Of a stretch of 41,104 nucleotides of DNA, positions 8,682-17,771 are shown piece by piece (the stretch's first letter is position 1; each line of letters starts with the position of its first letter). The stretch lies in assembly GCA_029262295.1 (NCBI GenBank), contig JAJCZR010000053.1, positions 1 through 41,104 on the forward strand. Reading direction: 5' to 3'. The notes below the pieces were generated by a model. That model was given only the letters and a program-made list of their open reading frames with translations. It did no database searches and was not told the origin of the DNA. The translations under genes and the position numbers were made by a program. The DNA comes from Deltaproteobacteria bacterium. GTDB lineage: Bacteria; Desulfobacterota_D; UBA1144; Nemesobacterales; Nemesobacteraceae.

Positions 8682-9786
8682 TAGACAACTACTTAGAAAC
8701 TTTGGCTTCTCCCTGATTATTCTATCAATCGTTTTTTCGTTGATAGGACTTTTAAACCTATATAGTTCATCATACCACACGGGGCTTTCCTCATTTAAAA
8801 AACAGACACTCTGGGTATTTATTGGCATTGTATCAATGATTGCCACAAGCTTTATAAACCCAAACCTTTTAAAAAGGTACTCTCCTCATATTTACGTTGG
8901 TGCAATTCTTATCCTTCTTCTTGTAATATTTTTTGGAAAAGAGGTGTCTGGATCAAAGAGCTGGTTTCAGTTTGGCCCTTTTTCGGTGCAGCCCTCAGAG
9001 TTTGTAAAAATAGCTTTAATACTAATTATTGCAAGATTTTACAACGATGATTTTAATGATGGCCCGTTTGGACTTTTTGATCTGCTAAAACCAATAGCTT
9101 CAATGATTATACTTTTTGGACTTGTAATGCTTCAGCCTGATCTTGGCACAGGGCTTATATTACTTCTAATTGGAGCAAGCATTTTTTTGTTTATGGGATT
9201 AAAAAAAAGATCACTACTTTTTATATTGGTGATAATAGCGGGACTTTCCATTCCTACATGGAACTTTTTTCTTAAGGATTACCAAAAAGACAGAATTCTT
9301 TCCTTTATAAATCCTTATGAAGATCCCCTTGGCTCAGGATACAACTCAATACAATCTCAAATTGCAGTAGGTTCGGGGAAAATGTATGGGAAAGGTTTTA
9401 TTGAAGGATCACAGTCTCAGCTGAGGTTTGTTCCTGCACAACAAACAGACTTTGCTTTTTCCGTTTTGGCTGAAGAATGGGGGTTTGTGGGCTCGATTTT
9501 CACCCTTTTAGTTTATTTCCTGATAATACTAACTATGCTCGACACCGCAGGATCTACTAAGGATAAATTTAGAATGCTTGTATGCTTTGGGGCAGCTGCA
9601 CTCTTTTTCTGGCACTCGGTAATAAATATAGGAATGGTAATTGGGCTTTTACCCGTCACAGGAGTGCCACTTTTACTCTTTAGCTATGGGGGTTCATCAA
9701 CCCTCACAGCTTTTATTGCTATTGGGATTGTGCTTGGAATAAGAAACCGTCAGGTGCCTAAGCCAGAAGAAGATATTGCTCTGTGA
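8671..9786 (+). CDS. rodA: RodA peptidoglycan glycosyltransferase (SEDS family)
   Basis: A 371-residue polytopic protein with about ten membrane helices. SEDS signatures include QPSEFVKIALI near residue 110, LQPDLGTGLILL near 155 and PAQQTDFAFSVLAEEWG near 250. The last holds the Asp essential for polymerase activity in the family. RodA polymerises lipid II and works with PBP2. The ATG at 8671 lies within the end of mrdA, so the two are probably translationally coupled. It is the last gene of the operon. Confidence 0.96.
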   Translation: MIFDRQLLRNFGFSLIILSIVFSLIGLLNLYSSSYHTGLSSFKKQTLWVFIGIVSMIATSFINPNLLKRYSPHIYVGAILILLLVIFFGKEVSGSKSWFQFGPFSVQPSEFVKIALILIIARFYNDDFNDGPFGLFDLLKPIASMIILFGLVMLQPDLGTGLILLLIGASIFLFMGLKKRSLLFILVIIAGLSIPTWNFFLKDYQKDRILSFINPYEDPLGSGYNSIQSQIAVGSGKMYGKGFIEGSQSQLRFVPAQQTDFAFSVLAEEWGFVGSIFTLLVYFLIILTMLDTAGSTKDKFRMLVCFGAAALFFWHSVINIGMVIGLLPVTGVPLLLFSYGGSSTLTAFIAIGIVLGIRNRQVPKPEEDIAL

Positions 9787-9794
9787 CTATAGTA

Positions 9795-9813
9795 TTAGAA
9801 CGGCTTTTTCTAA
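9795..9813 (+). terminator. Weak hairpin after rodA
   Basis: TTAGAA (9795-9800) and TTCTAA (9808-9813) form a 6-bp AT-rich stem around a 7-base loop, 9 bases after the rodA stop. There is no downstream T-tract after the stem, so intrinsic termination is uncertain. Confidence 0.2.
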
Positions 9814-9883
9814 CGAAATTACAATCATAATTAATCTACTCAAAAGCTCTTTTTTTAAGTAATAATACAGGTTCAAACCCAAC

Positions 9884-9911
9884 TTGACAGCATAACTCAA
9901 TCAGATACACT
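9884..9911 (+). promoter_or_regulatory. Candidate promoter of the oxidase operon
   Basis: A perfect TTGACA (9884-9889) is followed after 16 bases by TACACT (9906-9911, 4/6). Just downstream, a 14-base palindrome GTGCTT-CT-AAGCAC (9927-9940) lies in the predicted leader and could be an operator or a small stem. Confidence 0.4.
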
Positions 9912-10033
9912 CTACCTCGTTTTTGAGTGCTTCTAAGCACCCTTTAATATGCAATTTTTTAGTAAAAATCAACAGTTTTCTACTTTTTCTTTATTCTCCA
10001 GGGAATAAGGCGTACAAATGAAAAAAATAAATA

Positions 10034-10042
10034 TTTTTTTTT
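10034..10042 (+). other. Run of nine T: apparent frameshift in the SCO signal peptide
   Basis: ATG at 10018, with AAGG seven bases upstream, opens a frame that stops at 10042-10044 immediately after this T-run. One extra T would join it to the downstream SCO frame and give a classical signal peptide (MKKINIFFLTM, then a hydrophobic stretch ending SSFA). Causes could be an assembly or sequencing error in the homopolymer, slippage during expression, or true length variation. Confidence 0.7.
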
Positions 10043-10046
10043 AACT

Positions 10047-10829
10047 ATGTTAGCTCTAAACTCATTATCAACTTTATTTCCAGCTAGCAGTTTTGCTATA
10101 TCAAATGTTAACGATATTAAAGCTGTGGGTTTTGCAGAAAGACTTTCTTCAAAGGCTGACATTGATACTGAGTTTACAAACTCTGATGGCAAGCAGTTAA
10201 GACTTTCAGAATATTTTGATGGTAAACTTCCCGTAATAATTAACCTTGTTTACTTTAATTGCCCGAGGGTTTGCACATTTGGCACTGACGGTGTGCTCGA
10301 AGCAATAAATGAGCTGGAAGCACTCGATCTTACCAATGACTATAAAGTATTAACAATAAGCTTTAACAATAAAGAAACCCCTGAAGTATCATCAAAAAAA
10401 TCCAAAAGATACCTTAGCAGCCTAAGAGACGGGCTCTCAGGCAAAAACAGTTGGGAGTTTCTCACCGGAACTGAAGAAAATATAATAAGGTTAACAAACT
10501 CACTTGGATTTAAGTTTAAAAAAGACGGAAAAGAATTTGCCCATCCATCAGGGATCATTATTCTTACTCCCAATGGAACAATTTCCCGTTATCTACACGG
10601 AATTCAGTATAGCAAGAAAGATTTAAGGCTTGCACTGATTGAAGCTTCAGAGGGCAAAATTGGTAAATCATCACTCTTTAACTCAGTACTGTTATTTTGT
10701 TATAAGTTTGATCCGATTGGAAAAAGGTACGCCCTTCATGCACTTAATGTTTTAAAAGTTGGCGGATTTATCACGCTTGCTGTGCTTGTAGGTTTTCTTT
10801 CAATCATGTGGAAAAGAAACAAAGTTTGA
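10047..10829 (+). CDS. SCO1/SenC family copper chaperone
   Basis: A thioredoxin-fold SCO protein, which delivers copper to the CuA site of cytochrome oxidase subunit II. The copper ligands are visible as CPRVC (CxxxC) near residue 73 and a His in FAHPSG near residue 165. A C-terminal membrane helix occupies about 235-255, ending in basic residues. The uninterrupted frame starts at ATG 10047 but has no ribosome binding site and only half a signal peptide. The natural start is probably ATG 10018, one base out of frame across a T-run, which would give about 270 residues. It lies 33 bases before coxB, consistent with a role in CuA assembly. Confidence 0.9.
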   Translation: MLALNSLSTLFPASSFAISNVNDIKAVGFAERLSSKADIDTEFTNSDGKQLRLSEYFDGKLPVIINLVYFNCPRVCTFGTDGVLEAINELEALDLTNDYKVLTISFNNKETPEVSSKKSKRYLSSLRDGLSGKNSWEFLTGTEENIIRLTNSLGFKFKKDGKEFAHPSGIIILTPNGTISRYLHGIQYSKKDLRLALIEASEGKIGKSSLFNSVLLFCYKFDPIGKRYALHALNVLKVGGFITLAVLVGFLSIMWKRNKV

Positions 10830-10862
10830 TTATTAATCATTGGTGGAGGTTATGTATTTCAA

Positions 10863-11810
10863 ATGACCAGTTGGATACCTGAATCAGCATCTAATTTAGC
10901 TAGTAATGTAGATAATATAACGCTTTTTGTAACGGTGTTATCAGTATTTTTCTGTGTATTGATCTCCTTTTTTCTAATATACTATTCAATAAAATATAGA
11001 AGAAAAAGTGAAAATCAGGAAACTGCTTACATTACAGGAAATGAACTTATAGAGATTATCTGGACAGTTATTCCCAGCATTTTGCTTATGGTTATATTTG
11101 CATGGGGATATATCGCTTTCAGGGAGCTCAAACACCCACCCGCAGACGCACTTGAGATCAATGTTATCGCAAAACAATGGCTTTGGCAGTTTGAATATTT
11201 TAATGGAAAGAAAAGCATTAATGAGATGTATGTTCAAAAGGGCCGACCCGTAAGGCTCATAATGAGATCGGATGATGTTATTCACAGCTTTTTTGTACCA
11301 CAATTCAGGGTTAAACAGGATGTCTTACCTGTCAATTATTCCCAGCTTTGGTTTACACCTACAAAAACAGGCACATACGATATTTACTGCACTGAATACT
11401 GTGGTGCAGGTCACTCCAAAATGCTTGGAAAAGTAAATGTTTTAAGCCCCGAGGCCTATGCAAGATGGGAAAGAGCAGATGAGTTTGGTGGAGATGCTGT
11501 AGCAGGTGGATCAGACCTACCACCGGCAGAGAGAGGCGAGAACCTTTACTCGCAAAGAGGATGTAATGCCTGCCATAGTCTTGATGGAGCAGATGGTGTG
11601 GGGCCAACATTTAAAGGACTATTCGGAAGAGAAGAAAAACTTGTTGACGGCTCAGTTGTAATAGCAGACGAAAATTATATTAAAGAATCTATTTATGTGC
11701 CGCAAGCAAAAATGGTTGCAGGCTATGCACCTGTGATGCCTGCTTTCAAAGGTATCCTTTCAGATGATGAAGTTACAGCAATTATTGAGTTTTTAAAAAC
11801 TCAGAAGTAA
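10863..11810 (+). CDS. coxB: Cytochrome c oxidase subunit II with fused cytochrome c (caa3 type)
   Basis: A 315-residue subunit with two membrane helices (about 18-42 and 62-86) and a periplasmic cupredoxin domain. The binuclear CuA site is complete: His141, Cys176, Glu178, Cys180, His184 and Met187. A C-terminal cytochrome c domain has CNACH (Cys234, Cys237, His238) and a probable Met ligand in VMPAF near residue 292. This fusion defines caa3 oxidases, which accept electrons directly at the attached heme c. The Shine-Dalgarno GGAGG (10845-10849) lies 13 bases from the ATG, rather far. A four-codon ATG..TGA minicistron (10852-10866) overlaps the start. Confidence 0.96.
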   Translation: MTSWIPESASNLASNVDNITLFVTVLSVFFCVLISFFLIYYSIKYRRKSENQETAYITGNELIEIIWTVIPSILLMVIFAWGYIAFRELKHPPADALEINVIAKQWLWQFEYFNGKKSINEMYVQKGRPVRLIMRSDDVIHSFFVPQFRVKQDVLPVNYSQLWFTPTKTGTYDIYCTEYCGAGHSKMLGKVNVLSPEAYARWERADEFGGDAVAGGSDLPPAERGENLYSQRGCNACHSLDGADGVGPTFKGLFGREEKLVDGSVVIADENYIKESIYVPQAKMVAGYAPVMPAFKGILSDDEVTAIIEFLKTQK

Positions 11811-11830
11811 GTAATTAGGAGGAAGGAAAT

Positions 11831-13432
11831 ATGGCAAACGGTATTGCCGCAGATTCAACTTATGAATCATATTTAGCCAAAAAAGGTTTTACTGCCTGGG
11901 CTTTAACAACGGATCATAAAAGAATTGGGATAATGTATCTCATTACTATCTCTTTTTTCTTCTTACTTGCAGGGGTAACAGCCCTTCTTATGAGATATGA
12001 GCTGCTTACCCCAGAGCTTGATTTCTTCAGTACCACGACACAATACAATGTGGCTTTTACGCTTCACGGATCACTTATGGTCTTTTTCTTTATTGTGCCA
12101 GGGATTGCGGCAAGCCTCGGAAATTTCCTTATTCCACTTATGATTGGGGCAAGGGATGTTGCCTTTCCAAGACTCAATTTGCTAAGCTACTGGGTTTATC
12201 TTGTCGGTACAGTAATTCTAATGACAGCCCTGGCTCAACCTGCAGACACGGGATGGACATTTTATACTCCCTACAGTGTTGAAACCGGAACAAATGTAAT
12301 ACTTATAACCCTTGGGGTTTTTGTACTCGGATTTTCTTCTATTCTGACGGGTATGAACTTCATTGTAACAGTTCATAAACTTCGTGCCCCGGGTATGACA
12401 TGGAACAGATTGCCACTATTTATCTGGGCATCTTACGCAACTGCAATTCTTCAGCTTCTTGCAACACCAGTAGTAGGAATAACACTTCTGCTTCTAATAA
12501 TGGAAAAATCCCTCGACATAGGATTTTTTGATCCTGCAAAAGGTGGAGATCCAATATTATTTCAAAATTTCTTTTGGTTTTACTCTCACCCTGCTGTTTA
12601 TATCATGGTAATACCCGCTTTTGGGATTATTTCTGAGATTATTCCCGTGTTTGCACGAAAACCAATATTTGGATATAGGGCAATTGCATATTCAAGTTTT
12701 GCAATCGCAATAATAAGCTTTTTTGTATGGCTTCACCATATGTTTGTGAGCGGTATATCCGAAACTGCAGCTGCTATTTTCTCGTTTCTAACTATGCTTG
12801 TCGCTATACCAACAGCAATAAAGGTGTTTAACTGGCTTGCAACTTTATACAAAGGTTCAATAGAGTTTCACTCATCTATGCTCTACGCACTTTCGTTTAT
12901 CTTCTTATTCACCATCGGAGGGCTTACAGGGGTATTTCTCGGCGCTCTTGCCGTGGACGTGCATCTGCACGACACATATTTTGTTGTAGCGCACATGCAC
13001 TACGTAATGATTGGTGGAACAGTAATGGGATTTTTCGGGGCGCTACACTTTTGGTATCCAAAGTGGTTTGGTAAAACATTTAATGAACTCACAGCTAAAG
13101 CATCATGGTTTTTAGTGTTTGTTGGTTTTAATGTAACTTTCTTTCCACAGTTTTTTATGGGTTATCAGGGAATGCCACGAAGGTATGCCACCTATCCTGA
13201 ACAGTTTCAATCGGCTCATGTTTTATCAACATATGGCTCATGGATACTTGGATTAGGGATATTTATCATGACAGTTAATTTGATAGCTGGTATTTTTAGC
13301 AGAAAGGTGCCTGAAGGCAATCCTTACAAATCATTATCACTTGAGTGGCAAATGCCTTCTCCGCCACCACATAATAATTTTGAGGATATACCAATAGTTA
13401 CAGATTGGACTTATGCATATGGTAAAAAATAA
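11831..13432 (+). CDS. coxA: Cytochrome c oxidase subunit I (A2-type heme-copper oxidase)
   Basis: A 533-residue catalytic subunit with about 12 membrane helices, which reduces O2 to water at the heme a3/CuB centre and pumps protons. Metal ligands: His79 and His390 (low-spin heme), His388 (heme a3), and His253, His302 and His303 (CuB). Tyr257 is positioned for the His-Tyr cross-link. The motif is YSHPAVY rather than GHPEVY, so the D-channel glutamate is absent and the Tyr/Ser pair of the A2 subfamily replaces it. A GGAGGAAGG Shine-Dalgarno precedes the ATG. Confidence 0.97.
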   Translation: MANGIAADSTYESYLAKKGFTAWALTTDHKRIGIMYLITISFFFLLAGVTALLMRYELLTPELDFFSTTTQYNVAFTLHGSLMVFFFIVPGIAASLGNFLIPLMIGARDVAFPRLNLLSYWVYLVGTVILMTALAQPADTGWTFYTPYSVETGTNVILITLGVFVLGFSSILTGMNFIVTVHKLRAPGMTWNRLPLFIWASYATAILQLLATPVVGITLLLLIMEKSLDIGFFDPAKGGDPILFQNFFWFYSHPAVYIMVIPAFGIISEIIPVFARKPIFGYRAIAYSSFAIAIISFFVWLHHMFVSGISETAAAIFSFLTMLVAIPTAIKVFNWLATLYKGSIEFHSSMLYALSFIFLFTIGGLTGVFLGALAVDVHLHDTYFVVAHMHYVMIGGTVMGFFGALHFWYPKWFGKTFNELTAKASWFLVFVGFNVTFFPQFFMGYQGMPRRYATYPEQFQSAHVLSTYGSWILGLGIFIMTVNLIAGIFSRKVPEGNPYKSLSLEWQMPSPPPHNNFEDIPIVTDWTYAYGKK

Positions 13433-13455
13433 ACTTTGGAGGCATTCAAAAGAAA

Positions 13456-14079
13456 ATGAGCACAACAACAGCAGATCACACTGAAGATCATGCACACGCA
13501 CACGGACATGGATTAGGTGAAGCAGTTACTCATGATGCTGCAAAGTTTGGGATGTGGCTTTTCCTTGGAACTGAAATTCTTCTATTCGGTGGACTATTTG
13601 CAGCATATGCACTCTTCAGGGCAAAGTATCCTGATTTATTTGTGGAGTATCACAAAAACCTTGATCTTGAAAAAGGGGTTTTTAATACCTTTGTGCTGCT
13701 TTTTAGCAGTTTTACAATGGCACTTGCTGTGCTTTTTGCCCAGAGAAAAAAACAACTTTATACTACAATTTTTCTTGCAATAACCTTTGTTTGTGGAGCA
13801 ATTTTTGCGATTGTAAAATACTTTGAATACGCCCATAAATTTGAAGACCATATTTACCCAAGTAAAAATATATTTTATGCACTTTACTACATGACGACAG
13901 GCCTTCACATGATTCACGTATTCATAGGAATGATAATCATCCTTGCCCTTCTTGGAATGAATATGAAGGGGAAATTTGTGAAGGGCAGATACACACCGGT
14001 TGAAGTTGGCGGGCTTTACTGGCACCTTGTCGACCTTATCTGGATATATCTTTTTCCATTAATGTATCTTATAGGCTAA
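13456..14079 (+). CDS. coxC: Cytochrome c oxidase subunit III
   Basis: A 207-residue protein with about five membrane helices, the short bacterial form lacking the first two helices of mitochondrial COX3. The motif KFGMWLFLGTEILLFGG after the N-terminus and GLHMIHVFIG near residue 150 are family hallmarks. The N-terminal 26 residues are rich in His and Asp/Glu (HTEDHAHAHGHG), a possible metal-binding tail. It is 23 bases after coxA, with a GGAGG Shine-Dalgarno. Confidence 0.95.
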   Translation: MSTTTADHTEDHAHAHGHGLGEAVTHDAAKFGMWLFLGTEILLFGGLFAAYALFRAKYPDLFVEYHKNLDLEKGVFNTFVLLFSSFTMALAVLFAQRKKQLYTTIFLAITFVCGAIFAIVKYFEYAHKFEDHIYPSKNIFYALYYMTTGLHMIHVFIGMIIILALLGMNMKGKFVKGRYTPVEVGGLYWHLVDLIWIYLFPLMYLIG

Positions 14080-14091
14080 TAGGAGAATAAA

Positions 14092-14409
14092 ATGAGCATT
14101 GAAAACCGCGATCACATTGAGGAACATCACACAAATATCTGGTCATACGTGTTTGTTTTACTGGCTTTATTCACCCTTACTGCTTTCACTGTATTAACAG
14201 CAATAAAAGTGGATATAGGTAGTCTGAATATAGTTCTTGCAATGATTATAGCCTCTGTAAAAGCATCTATAGTTGCCTTGTTTTTTATGCACCTTAAATT
14301 TGAAGACAAACTCACATGGCTATATGCACTTTATCCTTTGTTTTTACTGTTTCTTTTAATCTTTTTTACACTTATGGAGACCTTCACAAGGGTTCCGGTT
14401 TTGAAATAG
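14092..14409 (+). CDS. Cytochrome c oxidase subunit IV family protein
   Basis: A 105-residue protein with a short hydrophilic His-containing N-terminus and three membrane helices (about 17-38, 44-66, 75-98). It matches the prokaryotic small subunit IV (COX4_pro/CyoD-like), including the ALFFMHLKFE segment near residue 63. This subunit stabilises the oxidase core. It sits 12 bases after coxC and 6 bases before ctaA. Confidence 0.85.
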   Translation: MSIENRDHIEEHHTNIWSYVFVLLALFTLTAFTVLTAIKVDIGSLNIVLAMIIASVKASIVALFFMHLKFEDKLTWLYALYPLFLLFLLIFFTLMETFTRVPVLK

Positions 14410-14415
14410 TATCAA

Positions 14416-15270
14416 ATGCTTCCAAAAGCTACACTTGGATTATTATTCCTTCTTTTAATATGGGGAAATATGGTAGCTGGCCTGGGTGCCGGGCTTGCCT
14501 GCCCCGACTGGCCCCTATGTTACGGGAAATTTTTCCCACAAATGAGATGGGATATTTTTATGGAACACACCCACAGGGTAATCGGTGCTGTGTTTTCAAT
14601 CCTGTTTTTCATTTACGCATATAAAACCTATAAAAGATACTCAGGCAACTATAAATTAATTCCAGTAATAACAGTAATACTTCTGATCATCCAGATTGTT
14701 CTTGGAGGAATAGTAGTATTAAAAAAACTTCCGGTCGACCTGACAACTTATCACTTTGCAAACGCTATGGTCATTTTTTGCCTTGTTCTTTACGTAGTAT
14801 ATTTTGACGGTGAAAAAAGAAACCCCAAGTTAAAGTTTAATGGCGCATCAGGAATTTTCTTTGGATTATCTTTTCTGGTATTAATTCAACTTGTTTTAGG
14901 TGCTTATGTCAGGCACTCAAAAGCAGGGCTTGCCTGCCCTGATTTTCCAACTTGCCTCGGATTCATCATACCACCTGATTTATCTGGAATTGTGCTTACA
15001 CATTTTAGCCACAGAGTGATGGCCTATATAATTTCACTTATTTTTATTGTTCTTTTTATAATTTCTAAACTGACAACAACATTCAAAGATGCACGTAAAA
15101 ATATTGACTTGGTTTTGCTTTGTGTCATAACACAGATTGTTCTTGGAATGTGGGTTGTTTACTCACGGCTTACTTTTTATGTTACCGCCCTTCACCTCAG
15201 TCTTGCACTTATAATCCTTTCAATTACTTTACTAACCTGGTTTAAATATATAGATAAACGCTATATCTAA
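14416..15270 (+). CDS. ctaA: Heme A synthase
   Basis: A 284-residue COX15/CtaA protein with eight membrane helices arranged as two four-helix halves. It oxidises the heme O methyl group to the formyl group of heme A. Both halves carry the extracellular Cys pair (Cys29/Cys35 and Cys174/Cys180 in repeated GLACPD motifs). Candidate heme ligands are His51 or 53, His113, His196 or 199 and His260. Its stop codon overlaps the ctaB start by one base (TAATG). Confidence 0.93.
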   Translation: MLPKATLGLLFLLLIWGNMVAGLGAGLACPDWPLCYGKFFPQMRWDIFMEHTHRVIGAVFSILFFIYAYKTYKRYSGNYKLIPVITVILLIIQIVLGGIVVLKKLPVDLTTYHFANAMVIFCLVLYVVYFDGEKRNPKLKFNGASGIFFGLSFLVLIQLVLGAYVRHSKAGLACPDFPTCLGFIIPPDLSGIVLTHFSHRVMAYIISLIFIVLFIISKLTTTFKDARKNIDLVLLCVITQIVLGMWVVYSRLTFYVTALHLSLALIILSITLLTWFKYIDKRYI

Positions 15271-16181
15271 TGGAGAAAAAAAATAAAAATTCTGCCGGCA
15301 AAGTAGTTGTTTCTGCCATACTTCTTTCAAAGCCGGGGATTATTGTAAGCGTTGCTTTCACTGGCTTTGCCGGAATGGTTGTTGCAGAGAGAGGAATCCC
15401 TTCCCTATCTGTGATAGCGCTTGGAATTATCTCACTTCTTCTCAGTGCAGCTGGCTCCGCGATACTCAACAATGTTTTTGATAAAAAAATAGATAAAGAG
15501 ATGAAACGTCTCAATAAGAGGGTCGAAGCCCTCGAGACTCTTGGGGATAAGAACGCAGTGATCTTATCTTCAATTATAATTATTATCTCTCTTGTAATCT
15601 CACTTTTCTTTTTTAACTATCTAAATACCACTCTAATTGTTGCAGCAATTTTTAGCTATACCGTTCTATATACACTGTTTTTAAAAAGAAGTTCACCGTT
15701 TGGTACTATTCTTGGCGGAATCCCCGGGGCCCTTCCAGTAATTATTGGTTATACGTTTGTAAATAGCTACATTGGACTTGATGGTATAGTTTTATTCACC
15801 TTTATGATGCTCTGGCAACCGCCACATTTTTGGGCACTTGCCCAAAAGTATAAAAAGGATTACGAACAGGCAAAAATACCCGTCTTACCAGTTGTTTTCA
15901 GTAGCGAATACACAAATATACTAATCCTTATTTATACTCTTTCCCTTCTGCCCCTAACATTAATTCTTTGGTTTATTGGACTAAATTCAGTCTATTTTGC
16001 TTTTTTTGCAGTACTTGCAGGTCTATACTTTGATTATGTAGTAATAAAAAGTGTTTACCGGAATGCAGGATATGGAAAAGCTTTTGCAATTTCCATTCTT
16101 TATATGCTTGCTATAATGCTATTTATTATTATTGATATATCAGTTTCCTCATTTACACCAGTCAGAGGAATTATTAACTAG
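15270..16181 (+). CDS. ctaB: Protoheme IX farnesyltransferase (heme O synthase)
   Basis: A 303-residue UbiA-superfamily prenyltransferase that converts heme B to heme O, the substrate of CtaA. The first Asp-rich motif N67-x3-D71-x3-D75 and the second conserved region DYEQAKIPVLP near 210 are present, within about nine membrane helices. The start is inside the ctaA stop. It is the last gene of the oxidase operon, and its TAG stop shares the tetranucleotide CTAG with the stop of the convergent glgA. Confidence 0.95.
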   Translation: MEKKNKNSAGKVVVSAILLSKPGIIVSVAFTGFAGMVVAERGIPSLSVIALGIISLLLSAAGSAILNNVFDKKIDKEMKRLNKRVEALETLGDKNAVILSSIIIIISLVISLFFFNYLNTTLIVAAIFSYTVLYTLFLKRSSPFGTILGGIPGALPVIIGYTFVNSYIGLDGIVLFTFMMLWQPPHFWALAQKYKKDYEQAKIPVLPVVFSSEYTNILILIYTLSLLPLTLILWFIGLNSVYFAFFAVLAGLYFDYVVIKSVYRNAGYGKAFAISILYMLAIMLFIIIDISVSSFTPVRGIIN

Positions 16182-17671
16182 TTTAGATTTCCATTTTGAT
16201 CTACAAGTTTTTGATACTCTTCAACGTAAAGTTTACTCGACTTTGTCCAGGAAAACCTTTTTTTCATTGCCCTTTGTACAAGTTTATTCCACTCTTGTTC
16301 GTTATTGTAAACTTTTAAGGCTTTTTTCAGAGAGTCCAATAAACTTGCAATTGAAAAGTTTTCAAAAACAAAACCAATACCACTTTTTTTATTTTTCGAA
16401 TAATCTGAAATTGTATCAATAAGGCCTCCGGTGGCCCTAACTATTGGGATGGAACCATATCTTAGTGCAATTATCTGAGAAAGACCACATGGTTCATAAC
16501 GTGAGGGCATTAAAAACATATCAGATGCGGCAAAAATCCTTCTTGCTATTTTTTCGTTATATTTTACGAGTGCACAAACATTCCCTTTATACATTTCATT
16601 TACTTGGACAAGCATTTTCATATATTTTTCTTCACCGGATCCAATCAGAATTACCTGAAAACCCATGTCTACAATTATATCCAAAGCTTCAACTAAAAGG
16701 TCTATTCCTTTTTGTTCTGCAAGTCTGCAAACAAGACCCACTAAAGGCTTTTGGACGTCATCATTTAGTTCAAATTGATTTTTAAGTTTGCTTTTGTTTA
16801 TAGCTTTTTTATGGAAGTTTCTATAGCTGTAATTTTCATACAATAGTTTATCAGTCTCCGGGTTCCACTTTCCATAATCAATACCATTAAGAATACCAAT
16901 GACCTTATTTGATCTTTCCGATTTATGCCTTATTACACCTTCCAGGCCTTTTCCCTGGTTTGATGTTTGAATTTCCTCACTGTAAGTTGGGCTCACTGTT
17001 GTAACCAGATCGGAATAGATGATACCACCCTTCATCAAATTGATTTTTCCATAATACTCAAGGCCTTCCTGCGAATAGATATAATTCGGAAAACCCAAAA
17101 TATCTAAAACATAAGAATCATATACTCCCTGATAACCTATATTGTGAATTGTAAAAACAATTTTAGTGTCTGAAAAAAACGAAAATTCTTTAATTGAATC
17201 TTTTGTGTTCTTTAGATAAATAGGCACAAATGATGTGTGCCAATCATGACAGTGAATAACATCAGGCTTATAGTTGATCAACTGAGAAGTTTTTAATGCG
17301 GCTATGCAAAACGCCCCGTATCTTACACAATTATCTGCATAATCGCCCTGGGGGGTAGAGTAAACAAAATCTCTGTCAAAGAGTTCTTTGTTTTGTAGAA
17401 AATAGACTTTTATTCCACTAATATCAGTGACATTTACTTCAAATATATAATCAATAGAGTTAACCCTGACAGTAATATCATGCTGAAGTATTTTTTTTTC
17501 GATACTTAATTCTCTAAGCTTTTTTTCAGCCGCTTTATAAAGCGGAACTATAACCCTTATCTCGCAATCATTTTTCTTAATCTTCTTTGGAAGGCTTCCT
17601 ATAACATCCGCAAGTCCACCGACTTTGACAAATGGATCCATTTCTGAAGCCACAAAAAGTACATTTAGCAT
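16178..17671 (-). CDS. glgA: Glycogen synthase
   Basis: A 497-residue GT5 glycosyltransferase that adds glucose from a nucleotide sugar (typically ADP-glucose) to glycogen. The N-terminal nucleotide-sugar motif KVGGL is at residues 16-20. The C-terminal EPCGLSQI and RATGGL motifs of the GT-B catalytic cleft are near residues 395 and 415. It is last in the minus-strand run glgB-glgX-malQ-glgA, 100 bases after malQ. No glgC (ADP-glucose pyrophosphorylase) is in the window. Confidence 0.95.
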   Translation of the reverse strand: MLNVLFVASEMDPFVKVGGLADVIGSLPKKIKKNDCEIRVIVPLYKAAEKKLRELSIEKKILQHDITVRVNSIDYIFEVNVTDISGIKVYFLQNKELFDRDFVYSTPQGDYADNCVRYGAFCIAALKTSQLINYKPDVIHCHDWHTSFVPIYLKNTKDSIKEFSFFSDTKIVFTIHNIGYQGVYDSYVLDILGFPNYIYSQEGLEYYGKINLMKGGIIYSDLVTTVSPTYSEEIQTSNQGKGLEGVIRHKSERSNKVIGILNGIDYGKWNPETDKLLYENYSYRNFHKKAINKSKLKNQFELNDDVQKPLVGLVCRLAEQKGIDLLVEALDIIVDMGFQVILIGSGEEKYMKMLVQVNEMYKGNVCALVKYNEKIARRIFAASDMFLMPSRYEPCGLSQIIALRYGSIPIVRATGGLIDTISDYSKNKKSGIGFVFENFSIASLLDSLKKALKVYNNEQEWNKLVQRAMKKRFSWTKSSKLYVEEYQKLVDQNGNLN

Positions 17672-17771
17672 TTATAAACATCCTGATAATAATTTAGGTG
17701 AAAATTCTTATTATTTAACTTAATATACCCAAGTAAATAAACCTAAAACCAAGTTTTGGGCATATATAGAT

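Noticed and set aside
9870-9880. tRNA T-arm-like sequence GGTTCAAACCC in the rodA-SCO gap
   Set aside because: No acceptor stem, anticodon arm or CCA-compatible end surrounds it on either strand.
10863-16181. Long frames antisense to the oxidase genes
   Set aside because: They have no ribosome binding sites or recognisable domains, and the opposite strands encode clear conserved proteins.
17672-17771. Regulatory structure between malQ and glgA
   Set aside because: Only short AT-rich repeats and a 4-bp CCAA/TTGG pairing are present, which is not distinguishable from chance.
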